From Symbiodinium microadriaticum (lineage: Eukaryota; Sar; Dinophyceae; Suessiales; Symbiodiniaceae), in contig LSRX01001227.1 of NCBI GenBank assembly GCA_001939145.1, positions 1 to 64,000 of the forward strand: a stretch of DNA of 64,000 nt, in the 5' to 3' direction. Under the pieces are notes generated by a model that saw only the letters and a program-made list of their open reading frames with translations, was not told the origin of the DNA and did not search any database. Positions 13,282 to 25,099 of the stretch are shown here, piece by piece (position 1 is the first letter of the stretch; every line of letters starts with the position of its first letter). Both the position numbers and the translations under genes were made by a program.

Positions 13282-13624
13282 ATAGGTTGGCTACGGCGCC
13301 TGTAGGACGCCGTGTGTTTCGTGGGATTTGTGAAAAGAGTGTTTTTGTGGCAATTTTCTTAAACGTGTGGTAAAATGCGCGAGCTCATATAACGAGTGTG
13401 TGAATCTCCGAGACTGGGTGTACTCTTCTACGATTTTCGATATATTCCCACAAGTTTAGACACATAAACTGGAGCGGGACAGGAAAAGTTTGTGTTGGAC
13501 GCACACGACTACAGGTTCTGCTAAAGAATAGATATACCCGACGCGCACGTGTATGCACTAGTGTGTGGCTGAGAATTGTTGAGGAAGTAGTTGATGACTC
13601 CACTCTCAGCTTATCCCTTTAAAG

Positions 13625-14205
13625 TTGGGTTTGTGGCGGAGCGGAGTGTGTTGAGCCACAAAGTTGCGCTTGTGCCGGAGCGGAGTGTGTTGAGCCACAA
13701 ACTTGCGCTTGTGGCGGAGCGGAGTATGTTGAGCCATGCAATATAAGAGGGTCCAATATCACGAAAGCACTGTAAATACCGAGTAAAGCGGCTCTTGTAG
13801 AGATATTATTGTTCGGGGTGTCTGTGTAACAATGTCGTTATCATCCCCCCCAAGTCGTGTTTGTGGCGGAGCGGAGCGTGTTGAGCCACAAAGTTGCATT
13901 TGTGGCGGGGCGGAGTGTGTATAGAGCCAAGCACAAAGTTGCGTTTGTGTCGGATCGGAGTGTGTTGAGCCACAAAGTTGTGCTTGTGGCGGAGCGGAGT
14001 GTGTTGAGCCACAAAGTTGCGTCTGTGGCGGAGCGGAGTGTGTTGAGCCACAAACTTGCGCTTGTGGCGGAGCGGAGTGTGTTGAGCCATGCAATACAAG
14101 AGGGTCCGACATCACGAAAGCACTGTAAGTACCGAGTAAAACGGCTCTTGTGGAGATATTTTTCGGGGTGTCTGCGTAACAATGACGTCATCATCCCCCC
14201 CCATA
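13625..14205. repeat. 38-bp minisatellite in higher-order array
   Basis: A unit of about 38 bp built on 'gcggagcggagtgtgttgag' plus 'ccacaaagttgcgcttgtg' recurs about three times at 13630-13735 and about six times at 13856-14090. Each cluster is followed by the same spacer of about 115 bp (13737-13855 and 14092-14205) containing 'cacgaaagcactgtaa' and 'cggctcttg', so the minisatellite plus spacer forms a two-copy higher-order repeat. Long frames on both strands here are repeat artefacts. Confidence 0.9.
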
Positions 14206-14284
14206 ACAAGTGCTCCAAACCCACTGGAAGCTTCAAAGCAGTCTCGGTGTCCTAGAGGCGCCGTCACCTATAAGTTCAACACGA

Positions 14285-14305
14285 TCTCTATATGTATATA
14301 TATAT

Positions 14306-14339
<34 letters not shown>

Positions 14340-14534
14340 GGATGGATGGATGGATGGATGGATGGATGGATGGATGGATGGATGGATGGATGGATGGATG
14401 GATAGATGGATGGATAGATAGATAGATAGATAGATAGATTTATTTATTAATATTTATATTTTATATATATACATACATACATACATACATACATACATAC
14501 ATCCATGCATGCATGCATACATACATACATACAT

Positions 14535-14565
<31 letters not shown>

Positions 14566-14566
14566 T
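14285..14566. repeat. Compound GATA/GGAT/ATAC microsatellite
   Basis: Consecutive runs of TATA, GATA, GGAT (about 16 units), GATA again, an AT-rich stretch, then ATAC and CA units. No gene. Confidence 0.95.
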
Positions 14567-14879
14567 CAAGCTGTGTTAGCACAAGCGGCCCTTGTCACAT
14601 TCTTGTCCACCGGAGTGAGTCCTGCTCCGGGATCTTGTCAAGGTGCCTGGTGCCCAAGTCGATGGTCCGGGTGGACATGTACTGATGTGCTGTGCTACTT
14701 CCAGACATCTGTTCCTCTCTTCATCATTGCTGCAGGCAGCTTGCTCTCGAGTTAAGTCCTTGAACTGCTGGACGATCCTGCAAAATTTTGGCAGCAAGAG
14801 GCACTATCACTAGCTCCGGTTGGTCTGCCCAGTCTGCTAAGTGCCTTACTGACTGCAGTTTACCTCAAGCTTGTTCTTT

Positions 14880-16670
14880 CGCGTTTTTGCGGTGCAGTGT
14901 CTGAGACTTCTTGTGTGTGCATCTGCGAAGCTCCAGGCAGAAAGCCACAACGAAATACCTCTTGCAGCGACCATGCACATTTTTGTCGCTTGAGCTTGTT
15001 CGTTAAGGAGAAGCATCTAGGCCACTCTCGAAGCTGGTGGAGGCTCCAGATTTTGACAGTCCTGAGCGACTGCTCCTTCGTCTCCTCCATCACCTCAGTG
15101 CAGCCACACCAAAGCAGGGCTGGCATTTTGAGACGTAGCATGCCAGCACAATGTCGACGGGAAGGCCAAGAGACGGCAGGGACACCTCAAATTTTAAGGC
15201 TTGGACAGGCTCTGCTGTCACCTCCAGAGCATGCAGTGCCGACACGCCACACTGCCAAGATTCAACAGACTTTTCAAGCTGCACACTTTAAGGAAAGCCA
15301 CGCTGCCTCTTCCTCTCGAATTCCGCGGTCAGACTGGAGGAGTGTGTCCAGCATCTTCAGGCAAGTTCTTGACTTGAGTATGTCTGTTCGTTATCCATCT
15401 CGTGCGTGCACCGCTGTAGCCCATCGTAGGAATGAGAAAGTGTCGACAGCAATTTCTGCAGGCCATCACCCTCAGTACGTCACTCTGTTAGGGAGCAGCT
15501 TGGCCCAGCCTCTGGATCGTGGATTTCGCCTGCCTTCTTGTCTATGAACATGAAGGTGCCGCCCTTCTCTATGATATCCTTAGCGCAGCCACTGCCCACA
15601 TGCCATGGTCATCGCAGCCGAGTACTCTCTTCAATGTCAGTGACAGTGGAGATCCAAGCAGCCTTCAAAGAAGGTTTTGAGCCAGTCGGGGCCTGGCACA
15701 TACCGACAAAACAGACCTTGCTTTCACGACTTTACAAGATTTCCAGCAAGGGACACCACAACCCTGCATGCAATATCGGCGTTGTGCTCGAATTTTGAGC
15801 AAGGGATCTCGGTACTGTGCTTTGACTTTCGCAGGGTCAAGTCAAGGCATTATGGCTGCTCTTCGCTATGAAGCTGCGCCCCAGTGTGGTAGACAGGTCT
15901 TCAGCATGATGATGTGGACGACAAACTGACACCGAACAAGAAAACAAACAAGAACTGGACATGGAAGCCAATACGTGATGGGTACTGTATGATGCATACG
16001 CAGTTGTTTTGTCAAGAGCAGTCCTTTGAACTGTTGTCGTGGGCGAAGTGCATTACACGTCACTTGTAGCTTGGAGGCAGCCTCATCGGCCAGCTTCAAT
16101 TTTCGTGTGACGCCGGCATCGCAGTTCACCGTGACTGTCTGGCAGACCAGTCAGCAGAAATGCGAGATAATCATCAGCAGCGACGACATGCCTGCTCCCT
16201 ATCTTTGGCAGCTGATGCTGTTCCCGAATGCATTCAGAACCGGGCACCGCTGAAGCAAGACTTTGCAGTCCAGCGACGACGACACCACTGGCATCCTGCA
16301 CACTGATGCAGAAAAAATCTGGAAACATGAGGATGGATTGGAGTGTCGCAGCCCTGCTACAAAGTCCTCCGTTCTCTCCATCTTCAGAACGTATCGCCTC
16401 CTCTGTGTCCAGTATATCCGCTGCATGTACCCATAGCCGAAGTGCACTTGGACCATGGCCGCCAATAAACCTGCATTCGAAGCATGCTCGGCCATCAACA
16501 AGGACTTCTGGAATCCACTGCTCCCTGAGATGCACTGATACCCTCTCGCAACCCAAATCAACCCTTCGGATTGCAGGCACTTGCCTTCCTACTGACTGTT
16601 GATGACAAGAACGTGGATGCCTCAGAAACGGCCAAGCGCCCCGAAGACAAGCACGCCACGCTATCAACTG
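14880..16670 (-). CDS. Unidentified multi-exon gene
   Basis: Minus-strand stretches with coding character: about 16560-16440 (ERVSVHLREQWIPEVLVDGR), 16480-16390 (VQVHFGYGYMQRIYWTQ), 16190-16130 (DDYLAFLLTGLPDSHGEL), 16110-16010 (RKLKLADEAASKLQ), 15690-15620 (AAWISTVTDIEES), 15590-15515 (KDIIEKGGTFMFIDKKAGEI), 15250-15140 (EVSLPSLGLPVDIVLACY) and 15100-15000 (EETKEQSLRTVKIWSLHQLR). They lie in the order of transcription and are separated by 50-250 bases, as in the better-resolved genes here. No family is recognised. Between 16599 and 16910 a plus-strand frame is also open and could be an alternative reading of the first part. Confidence 0.4.
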
Positions 16671-16929
16671 TACGAAGTCGTGCCCGAGCCTATCATGAAG
16701 AAATTGGGACTGGCGAATGGTGCCATTCCTCGATATTCGTTGCAGGACATAGGCAGCGAGTTAAGCTCCCCGGCCACCAAAATCCCTATATTTCGGGCTT
16801 TGCAGGCCAGTGAGATGCAACCCGAAAAACTCTCTGTCTTCATCTCAAGGCATAGGAGGCATCTTAAGCCCTGGCCTCTAGAGCTGTCGACGTTTTATGG
16901 GGCTTTGTGAAGGGACTGTGACACGTTGC

Positions 16930-16944
16930 ACGAGTGTCTCTCTG

Positions 16945-16984
<40 letters not shown>

Positions 16985-17709
16985 GCGCCCTGAGGGCATC
17001 CGCTTGTGCTTCCCCTACCGCCTCGATGTCGCTCGCTTTGCTTTGCTTGCCCCTGATTTCGCTTTCTTTCATTCTTTCTGCGGGCCTGAGGGAACGATTT
17101 CCCCCCCTCCCCGCACCCCATTTTAGAGGGGACTGAGCGGAAACAAAGGACGTCTAGGTGTACGGCCCCGACTAGGAGAGTAAGAAAACGTCGGGAAACA
17201 ACACCACTCAAGTAAATCATGCTAAGACGGGTCCCAAATGTTACTCGCCCCTTCTCTCCTTCTTCGTCCCTTCTCTCTCTCTCTCTCTCTCTCTCTTGCT
17301 TGCTTGCTTGCTTGCTTGGGGTGTGGGTTCAGGAGCCCCCGGTCCGAAGGCCAACCCCCCAAGGCATGCAACGGTGCGATCTCACGGCCCCTTTCGGGGA
17401 ATGGCAGTCGTGTTCCGTCAAGTGGGCATAGTGTCCCCCTTCCCCAAGAACACCCCTCCTAAATCATGACCAATGTACACCCCTGTATGCCTCACTTGGG
17501 TCATCCACGCTGCGCGGGACAATGTGTCTTCGGGCTGTCAGCTCGCAGGGGGCACTGTTGTGAAAACAAACACCGGAAACAACATTCCAGGAAGAGACTA
17601 TAGGAATGTTCGTGCCCCACGCAGCCACATTTCTACGAGGCTCTCCAGCTCCATTCAAGTACCAAGTGCTTGCTCTCTCTCTTTCTCTCTTTCTCTTTCT
17701 CTTTCTCTT

Positions 17710-17758
<49 letters not shown>

Positions 17759-17970
17759 TCTTCAACACAGACAAAGGGAAAGCTCTCTCTCTCTCTCTCT
17801 TGCTTGCTTGCTTGCTTGCGGTATGAGCTCCCGAAAGAGCCCTGGCCCGGAGGCCTACCCCCTTGGTTCGCGTCTGTGGTCGGAAACCCCGTTTTGGGGT
17901 GAATGCCACGTTCCCCTGAGTGTACCTTCCCTGACCCTCCCCAAGAACACACCTGCTAAGCCCCTGACCA

Positions 17971-18003
<33 letters not shown>

Positions 18004-18009
18004 TCTCTC

Positions 18010-18043
<34 letters not shown>

Positions 18044-18210
18044 TCAGCACAGTCAAGGGAAGACGCAAGGCCCCCCAGCGCACGCACGCGCACTGGTGTC
18101 TCAGTCTGGACTCGAACTAAGGAAGAGATGAGGCCGGCCGTAAGTAACTCTTGTATCCCCCGCCCTAAAGTAATTCCTAGGCTTATTCTCTCTCTGTCTC
18201 TCTCTGGCAT
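16930..18210. repeat. CT-microsatellites with linked ~190-bp unit
   Basis: CT/TCTT runs at about 16938-16985, 17270-17300, 17668-17760, 17781-17805, 17970-18040 and 18187-18206. Two of them (17275 and 17781) are followed by TTGC runs and then by a related 190-bp stretch: 17320-17470 and 17820-17970 share 'gaggccta/gaaggccaa' near the start, a 'cgttttggggt/cctttcgggga' core, 'ccacgttcccc/gtgttccgt' and 'ccccaagaacac'. So the microsatellite and unique-looking sequence move or duplicate as one unit. The long Arg/Glu and Leu/Ser frames here are microsatellite translations. Confidence 0.8.
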
Positions 18211-18747
18211 AGGGTCGGTCAAGACCCCGGGCGTCAAGCCCATCCGCATATGTTATGCAGACATTGGGGTGTGAAGAACGAGCGCAACGCATCCGAAGGC
18301 TCATGCCATAAAGTGTACGATAGAAGGAACTGGATGCATGTACACTCTCAAGGACATCCCCCTTGACCTCAAATGCTGCTTTGGTGGTAAAGAGGAAAAC
18401 AATTCTTATAGAATCAATTAAGCCTCAGAGCAGCGTTGTCAAGGTCGCCGGCTTGAAGGGGTCCGAAGGTGAGGGTCGGCTGTGATGCATCAAACTTGTG
18501 AAGTACATCAGGCCTCGTTTGCGCTCCATCATGAATCCTTTACAATTCAGATTCCCCCGACCCTTACAGTTCAGCACGATCTAGAGGCTTGGATTCAAAC
18601 AAGGATCTCAGGAGAAGCTTCGTCAAACAAAACTAGTAAGGCCACACAGTATCATAATAGCAACAGGCCTTCCCCCTGAGAGGCAAAGGAGGGACCAAAG
18701 CTGATATACTGGATCTCTTTCTTTCGGCAGGGCTATGGGCAGGGGGG

Positions 18748-19549
18748 TTGCCCCCCCTACCCGCGCGCCGTCGGGCCCCCGACAGTTGCGGAGGGCAGTT
18801 TGGGAAAGCTGCATATACAAAGGGGCTACACCCCTCAGCGGATGTCTTCGATGATATTCAAGGTGAGAACTATGACATGAACCAGTTCGCAGACATCGAA
18901 AGAACCAAGGACACAACTGGCGAGAAGTTCCAGGGGACACCCCCCACAGACCCAACCACTGGTCCAGGATGCTGCGGAGGAAGCTGAACGCGAGCTCCCG
19001 CAAGGTGCATGCGAAAGCAGGGGTGCCATTGCAATGGTCGAACCCGCAGTGCGAGATCTAGGGGACGACCCCTTGTGCAAGAAAGGAGATTCTGCAGCGC
19101 CTACCTCCCCGCCTCACTCACACGGGGAAGTGGACCCCGAAGAGCCCACAAGCCCTGCTTCGGCTGGCGACGAGCGGGAAAGAGAGCCAGCCGATGTTGG
19201 AGTACCAGAACCGGTGGGCGCACCACCGCGCCTGAGCGAGCAACAGTGCGCTCGCCTCCACCAACTTCTTGGTCAACGGGATGCCGATGGACGCACTCCA
19301 TACAACCTAGATACGTACCACACCGACCAAGAGATGTGGGACACATATAGAAAAGTTGTTCGTGAACAGTACCGAGCCCACAGAAAACGCAAGAGGGCTG
19401 AAGGTACATGGGAGAAGGATGACCACAGGTGGCGACCTCTTCCACCGCGACATGAACTACCGCGTCGGGAACCACAACAAGACCGCCCTCCACTATCCCG
19501 GTTGAAAGACCGCTCGCCGCTCCCAAGAAGGAGGGGACCTCCTACGTGA
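18748..19549 (+). CDS. Plus-strand open frame pair, unidentified
   Basis: Two overlapping plus-strand frames look like protein. The first ends at 18987 and contains DIQGENYDMNQFADIERTKD. The second has Met at 19034 but is open from about 18925, and runs 171 codons to a stop at 19549. It is acidic and Pro-rich at first, then contains LSEQQCARLHQLLGQRDADG and DTYHTDQEMWDTYRKVVREQ, then a basic Arg/Pro tail. They differ by one frame, so a small indel, a short intron or a frameshift separates them. This is the only convincing plus-strand coding sequence in a minus-strand gene array and sits inside repeat-rich DNA, so a mobile-element origin such as a Gag-like protein is possible but unproven. Confidence 0.45.
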
Positions 19550-19689
19550 CGAGCAAGACTTGGGTGAGCAATGAGAGGCCAAGTGAGCGTCGTGTACAGC
19601 TATATTTCTCGGGGAAATCCCCCTGCTTCTGCTCCAAGCACATCCAGGCACAGGGAAAAAACCCAGTCGCCTGACCGCACCTTTTCGGG

Positions 19690-20270
19690 AGATACTGGAT
19701 CTCCCTCTCTCTCTTTCCTTCTCTCTTGCTTGCTGGCTCGCTTGCTTGCAAGGGGCTTGGGGACATGCTTCCCGCCGCCCGCTTCGTGTCTGTCGGTGCT
19801 TCCCCCATTCTGGGGCCGGATCCCGCACAGCCCCCCACTCAGCAGAAAGCGTCGGTCTTCCAGGCTATCTCTCTCTACCTCTCTCTCTTTTCTCTTTCTG
19901 CTTTGCTGGGGCCTTAGACCCTCTTTCTCGCTCTTTCTTTCTGTCGGGCTTAGCCACATCACACTGGGAGTTGATCTGCCATTACAAACAAATATTTCAC
20001 CTGATGAGGGTGTCCACAACTTGACCTCTAAGTCTCACAAAGATGGAAGATATCCGATTTGCTTGTATCGTCATGTGACAGAGATCTAGAGAGGCTATGC
20101 AACGAATTCAGAGAGAAAATAAAATCACCCACGGTCTTCTTCTGCAGGTTAAGGCGTACTTCTGTGGCTTTCGGGGAGAGGCTGTACGTACCACTACACG
20201 TACCAAGGGGCTTTCTACTGCACCCACGGTCTCTCTCTCTCTCTCTCTCTCCCTCTCTCTCCTTTCGCTC
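19690..20270. repeat. CT-rich repeat, further degenerate copies
   Basis: CT runs at about 19700-19740, 19866-19950 and 20230-20265. The first is followed by TTGC-type units (19728-19750), matching the arrangement seen at 17.3 and 17.8 kb. No gene is seen between them on either strand. Confidence 0.65.
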
Positions 20271-20279
20271 TCGAAAAGC

Positions 20280-23200
20280 CAAAGGCTCCCATGAATGCTG
20301 AGCCCATGCCGCCAGCCATCAGCATTGTGGCATGTCTGATGGCCTTCTTCGTGTCTTCAGCCGGTTTTTCTGGCGTCCTCGTTTGGCTTTCGGCACTGTC
20401 GGAGCATGTTCCAACGTCTCTGATTGAAGTGCTCGAGGCATTTGCCACAATCGGTCTCTTCTCTTCCAAGCTGCTTCGCCGTGAAAAGGACCTTTTGCTG
20501 CATCGACACGTCCGAATCATTGCTGACGCTGAAAGGCCTGACCCAGCGCTCGCGCCCAACCTTTCCCTGAAGGCAGCCCCTAACCTCATGTGCAAAGCAC
20601 CGCCAGTGCGCCTCGACCACAGGACACTACCTCAAGCAAGTTGACATAGCAAAGGATGCAAGTCGACATCAGATGCCCTCCTTTCGGCCGAAGCACTCAG
20701 CTTTTGCGTTTGCCGGCAGCAGAGGCACAGGGAAGCCCGAGCAGCCTGGATGACTTCTGTTTCACTTGAGGCGGACTTGACTGTCTCAGGGATGCGAGAC
20801 TGGGGCCCAGGGATGAGCAGTGCAGCAAAGACACACTGTGCAACCGCAGCATGGCACCACGTTGGGGGCAGCGAGCTTGGACCAGAAACAGCTGCATGAG
20901 CAGTCTGAGGCTGGTGTTGTTAGTCGGGTCATACAGATACGAGTAACTTGATGCTTATCGAGACTTTGATAGGAAAACCCTGCGGCGGAGAACACCCAGT
21001 CGCTGACCAGCGGCATGCCTTCGCACATCCTGGCACAATGAAACCACTTGGGACCAATCACGGAAGCCGTCATCTACTTCTCTGTTTCCGTGCTCCCTCG
21101 CCGCTTGCTCTCGTGTGCCTGGGAAAGTAAAGGGGCCGTGACAAAGGCCTCCTGCCGCGCAATACTATCAGATTCCCGCGCGCGAAGAGCTTCAGCCGCT
21201 TCAGTGAAGGCTGAGCAAACTGGGCCTGCGCCGGCCACGCGCCTGTGATCGCAGAGCTCCTCACACAAAGTTTTGGCAGGCCCAAGGATTGTGAGCAGAA
21301 ACTTGAGAATTGGCACACCCAGCCAGTAACATGATGGAGCCCGTTGGTGCAACCCTACAGCACAAGCCCTTGCTTATCACACTGCTCCTGGCTGTCTCCA
21401 TGATCCTCAGGGCTAGGATGCTCGGCACTCTGCCCGATCGAGTCTTGGGATCGAAGCTGCGGCTTGAGGGCGAAAGGTGGGTAGTGGGACAAGAGTGCGG
21501 ATTGTGCACAGCTCCTTCTGTGAACGTTTTGCATCAACAACGTTGCTGCGAGTGTGTTCGACAACAGTATTTCCTAGTGGTCTCTCAACCTGGTGCAGTC
21601 CAGACTTTTTGCGGCAGTGCTTCTGCACTCGCTCAATCAATCTGTACATAATCAATGCATGCCCCCAACACTACCTGAAGCTGCAAGAGGTCACTGATCA
21701 TTGACAGACAAACACTTATCTTCGGCAATCACTGGCATCCTCATAGTCATTGTAACAAGCAGGCCTCAACAGCGACTCTAGCCTCTGCCTTCCAGATTGT
21801 TTGGGACATACCATGCGTGTAGCCATCTTTGGCCACGCCAGTAGGCAGTGCAGGCAGCAGCCGCCTGTACACAGAGGTCACAGCCGGACTGGCTGTTCCA
21901 GATCCTCAGCCACGCACCGAGCCTCGAGGATCCCCGCCGACAGCTGACTGCAGTCTGCACTGTATCGTCCGCTGTTGAACTTGAAGATGCTGTAGCTCTG
22001 ATGGAGCTTCGATGGAGCTTCGCTGGCTCCAAATCTTTTGCTCTTCGGCTCTAACTTGCCAACGCAGCCGCCAGCGAACGATAAACTGCGAGGGCATGTC
22101 GAAGTTCCAAGGACTCCGGGAAGCAGTCGGGAGGAGGCTCGCCTTACAACGGTTTGCGAGGTATGATGAGATACTGAGATACTCTCCGAATCCCGCAGGT
22201 CATCATGGCCTGGGCTGAGTGCCACACCTGCAGCGAACTCCAAGAACTCCTTCAACGAGGAGCCTGTCACTCCACGGGAAAGGGACAATTCAATCGAAAA
22301 GATGTCTTTGAGAGCTCAAGCTACGGAATCTCGGCTTGCATTGCACTTCCCACCTGCTGGCCAGCGGTCGACAATAAGCCTTGGCAGAGAGGTGCATGGG
22401 ATTTCTCTCCGGCAGCGCGAGATCCCAGTTTTTTCCCAGGTGCTGCTCCGCAAGGAGGTCATGCAACACCTTGCAGAAGACAAGAAGGGCGGGGCTCTGC
22501 TGCTCTGCTGCTCTCCTCACTCCCTGCTTCTCCCGGAGCGCACCGGCCGCCACTCCGCCAACTCCGTCGCAGATGCGGCAAGGACGGAGGCTGCTGCTGG
22601 CTCCAGAGGCTCCTGGCTAAGTGTGTTTTCATGTTGAGACTCAATTGCACTGCGAGACAAGAAAAGAGCGTGCTTCTGCGGTCGCCTCACTCCCTCTAGG
22701 AATAGTTGAAAGCTTGGAGAACTCGGTCCAGAATAGCCCGATGTGCGAGCTCCTCCCTGCTTTCGCAGCCATTGCCAAACACTTACCGGGGGTTGGGCTG
22801 GGTTTAGCCCAATTTGTCTCGGCTGCTGCTTCATGAGCTTCGGGGAGTGCACATCACACAGTTCAGGATATTGGACGAGAGAGACAGCGCCGCAGAAGGG
22901 CAGCGGAGGGCAGCATGTTGCGGCGCATCACGTAGATGGCTGCTACAGATCGAACCATCCATCGATGGTCGTGACAGCGGCTTGGGAGTTGTGTGGTGGA
23001 ATAATATTGCTGCAACAGGGTCCACCAATTGGGGCTCGTGCGTTTTGCAGGCATGAAGCGAGAACGTCCTGTTCCTGCCTCCTGGTGGTGTGCTGCAGGC
23101 TGCGTGGCATCACCCTGTGCCAACTTGCTCTTGGCTCTGTCTGACCCCAAAACAAATCGGAAGCAACCACGTGCCAGGAAGTTTTCGCACGCCCGCGCCG

Positions 23201-23354
23201 CGTGCCCAGGAAGGTGCGTGCAAAGGCGACACTTCCGCATTTTACAGAATGCTTCAGCCGTCTTCGTTGGCAGCAGAACTGAAGTACTCCCTGCCACCCC
23301 CCTGCTCGTTACAATTACATACTCCTCTGTTGACCGGTCTTCACACACACTCAC
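20280..23354 (-). CDS. Unidentified multi-exon gene, upstream part in palindrome
   Basis: Minus-strand coding-like exons: 23354-22863 (long open frame with Cys/His pairs such as CRLCTHLPGHAARAC), about 22640-22560 (PAAASVLAASATELAEW), 22490-22300 (LLVFCKVLHDLLAEQHLGKN), 22270-22205 (SSLKEFLEFAAGVALS), 21445-21325 (LRIMETARSSVISKG), 21330-21130 (GVPILKFLLTILGPAKTLCE and VCSAFTEAAEALRARESDSI), 21073-20975 (KWFHCARMCEGMPLVSDWVF) and 20440-20285, which ends in a possible membrane segment (ATMLMAGGMGSAFMGAFGF). No domain is recognised. The 22197-23624 part is repeated in inverted form at 23625-25052, so plus-strand frames there are mirror copies, not a second gene. Confidence 0.4.
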
Positions 23355-23585
23355 ACACTCAAACAGATAGCTCGCTAGCTAGACAGATAGATAAATAGAT
23401 CGTTCGATCGATAGATAGATAGATGGACAGATAGAAAGATAGATTGAGAGATAGATAGATAGATAGATAGGTAGATAGGTTGATAGATAGGTAGATAGGT
23501 AGATAGATAGATGTGTGTGCCTGTGTATATGTGTATGTATATGTATGTGTATATACATACATACATACATACATACATACATACA

Positions 23586-23663
<78 letters not shown>

Positions 23664-25052
23664 TGTATGTATGTATGTATGTATGTATGTATGTATATAC
23701 ACATACATATACATACACATATACACAGGCACACACATCTATCTATCTACCTATCTACCTATCTATCAACCTATCTACCTATCTATCTATCTATCTATCT
23801 CTCAATCTATCTTTCTATCTGTCCATCTATCTATCTATCGATCGAACGATCTATTTATCTATCTGTCTAGCTAGCGAGCTATCTGTTTGAGTGTGTGAGT
23901 GTGTGTGAAGACCGGTCAACAGAGGAGTATGTAATTGTAACGAGCAGGGGGGTGGCAGGGAGTACTTCAGTTCTGCTGCCAACGAAGACGGCTGAAGCAT
24001 TCTGTAAAATGCGGAAGTGTCGCCTTTGCACGCACCTTCCTGGGCACGCGGCGCGGGCGTGCGAAAACTTCCTGGCACGTGGTTGCTTCCGATTTGTTTT
24101 GGGGTCAGACAGAGCCAAGAGCAAGTTGGCACAGGGTGATGCCACGCAGCCTGCAGCACACCACCAGGAGGCAGGAACAGGACGTTCTCGCTTCATGCCT
24201 GCAAAACGCACGAGCCCCAATTGGTGGACCCTGTTGCAGCAATATTATTCCACCACACAACTCCCAAGCCGCTGTCACGACCATCGATGGATGGTTCGAT
24301 CTGTAGCAGCCATCTACGTGATGCGCCGCAACATGCTGCCCTCCGCTGCCCTTCTGCGGCGCTGTCTCTCTCGTCCAATATCCTGAACTGTGTGATGTGC
24401 ACTCCCCGAAGCTCATGAAGCAGCAGCCGAGACAAATTGGGCTAAACCCAGCCCAACCCCCGGTAAGTGTTTGGCAATGGCTGCGAAAGCAGGGAGGAGC
24501 TCGCACATCGGGCTATTCTGGACCGAGTTCTCCAAGCTTTCAACTATTCCTAGAGGGAGTGAGGCGACCGCAGAAGCACGCTCTTTTCTTGTCTCGCAGT
24601 GCAATTGAGTCTCAACATGAAAACACACTTAGCCAGGAGCCTCTGGAGCCAGCAGCAGCCTCCGTCCTTGCCGCATCTGCGACGGAGTTGGCGGAGTGGC
24701 GGCCGGTGCGCTCCGGGAGAAGCAGGGAGTGAGGAGAGCAGCAGAGCAGCAGAGCCCCGCCCTTCTTGTCTTCTGCAAGGTGTTGCATGACCTCCTTGCG
24801 GAGCAGCACCTGGGAAAAAACTGGGATCTCGCGCTGCCGGAGAGAAATCCCATGCACCTCTCTGCCAAGGCTTATTGTCGACCGCTGGCCAGCAGGTGGG
24901 AAGTGCAATGCAAGCCGAGATTCCGTAGCTTGAGCTCTCAAAGACATCTTTTCGATTGAATTGTCCCTTTCCCGTGGAGTGACAGGCTCCTCGTTGAAGG
25001 AGTTCTTGGAGTTCGCTGCAGGTGTGGCACTCAGCCCAGGCCATGATGACCT
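22197..25052. repeat. 2,856-bp perfect palindrome
   Basis: Position x pairs with 47249-x over the whole interval, with 1,428-base arms and the centre between 23624 and 23625 inside an (AT)n run. Spot checks across the arms show no mismatch. The right arm ends exactly at the N at 25053, whereas the left arm continues smoothly into the exons to its left. Identical arms with no spacer, a simple-repeat centre and an N at one end point to an assembly or library artefact (an inverted read-through), though a recent inverted duplication cannot be excluded. Confidence 0.95.
23360..23890. repeat. GATA / ATAC / AT microsatellites at palindrome centre
   Basis: GATA-type runs (about 23380-23512), a GTAT/ATAC stretch, then (ACAT)n, (AT)n at the symmetry centre and the mirror image of all of these. 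Frames in this stretch encode only Ile/Tyr/Met/Cys/Leu/Ser repeats and are not genes. Confidence 0.95.
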
Positions 25053-25099
25053 NAACAAATCCGTTCCTTATTGGCATTGTAATTTGTTTGGCACAGTCT

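Noticed and set aside
12271-13373. Three long plus-strand frames of Cys/Val/Ser/Leu repeats
   Set aside because: They are translations of the 8-bp microsatellite, open in all three frames because the unit has no stop.
13759-14255. Frames of 97-132 codons with repeated SAPPQ / HTPLRHK / VAERSVLSHK motifs
   Set aside because: They follow the 38-bp minisatellite on both strands.
16599-16910. 103-codon plus-strand frame (YEVVPEPIMKKLGLANGAIP)
   Set aside because: Protein-like, but isolated, against the gene direction and without splice-linked partners; kept only as an alternative reading.
16878-18249. Arg/Glu-rich and Leu/Ser-rich frames
   Set aside because: Translations of CT/GA microsatellites.
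23359-23890. Tyr/Ile/Met-rich frames on both strands
   Set aside because: Microsatellite translations, mirrored by the palindrome.
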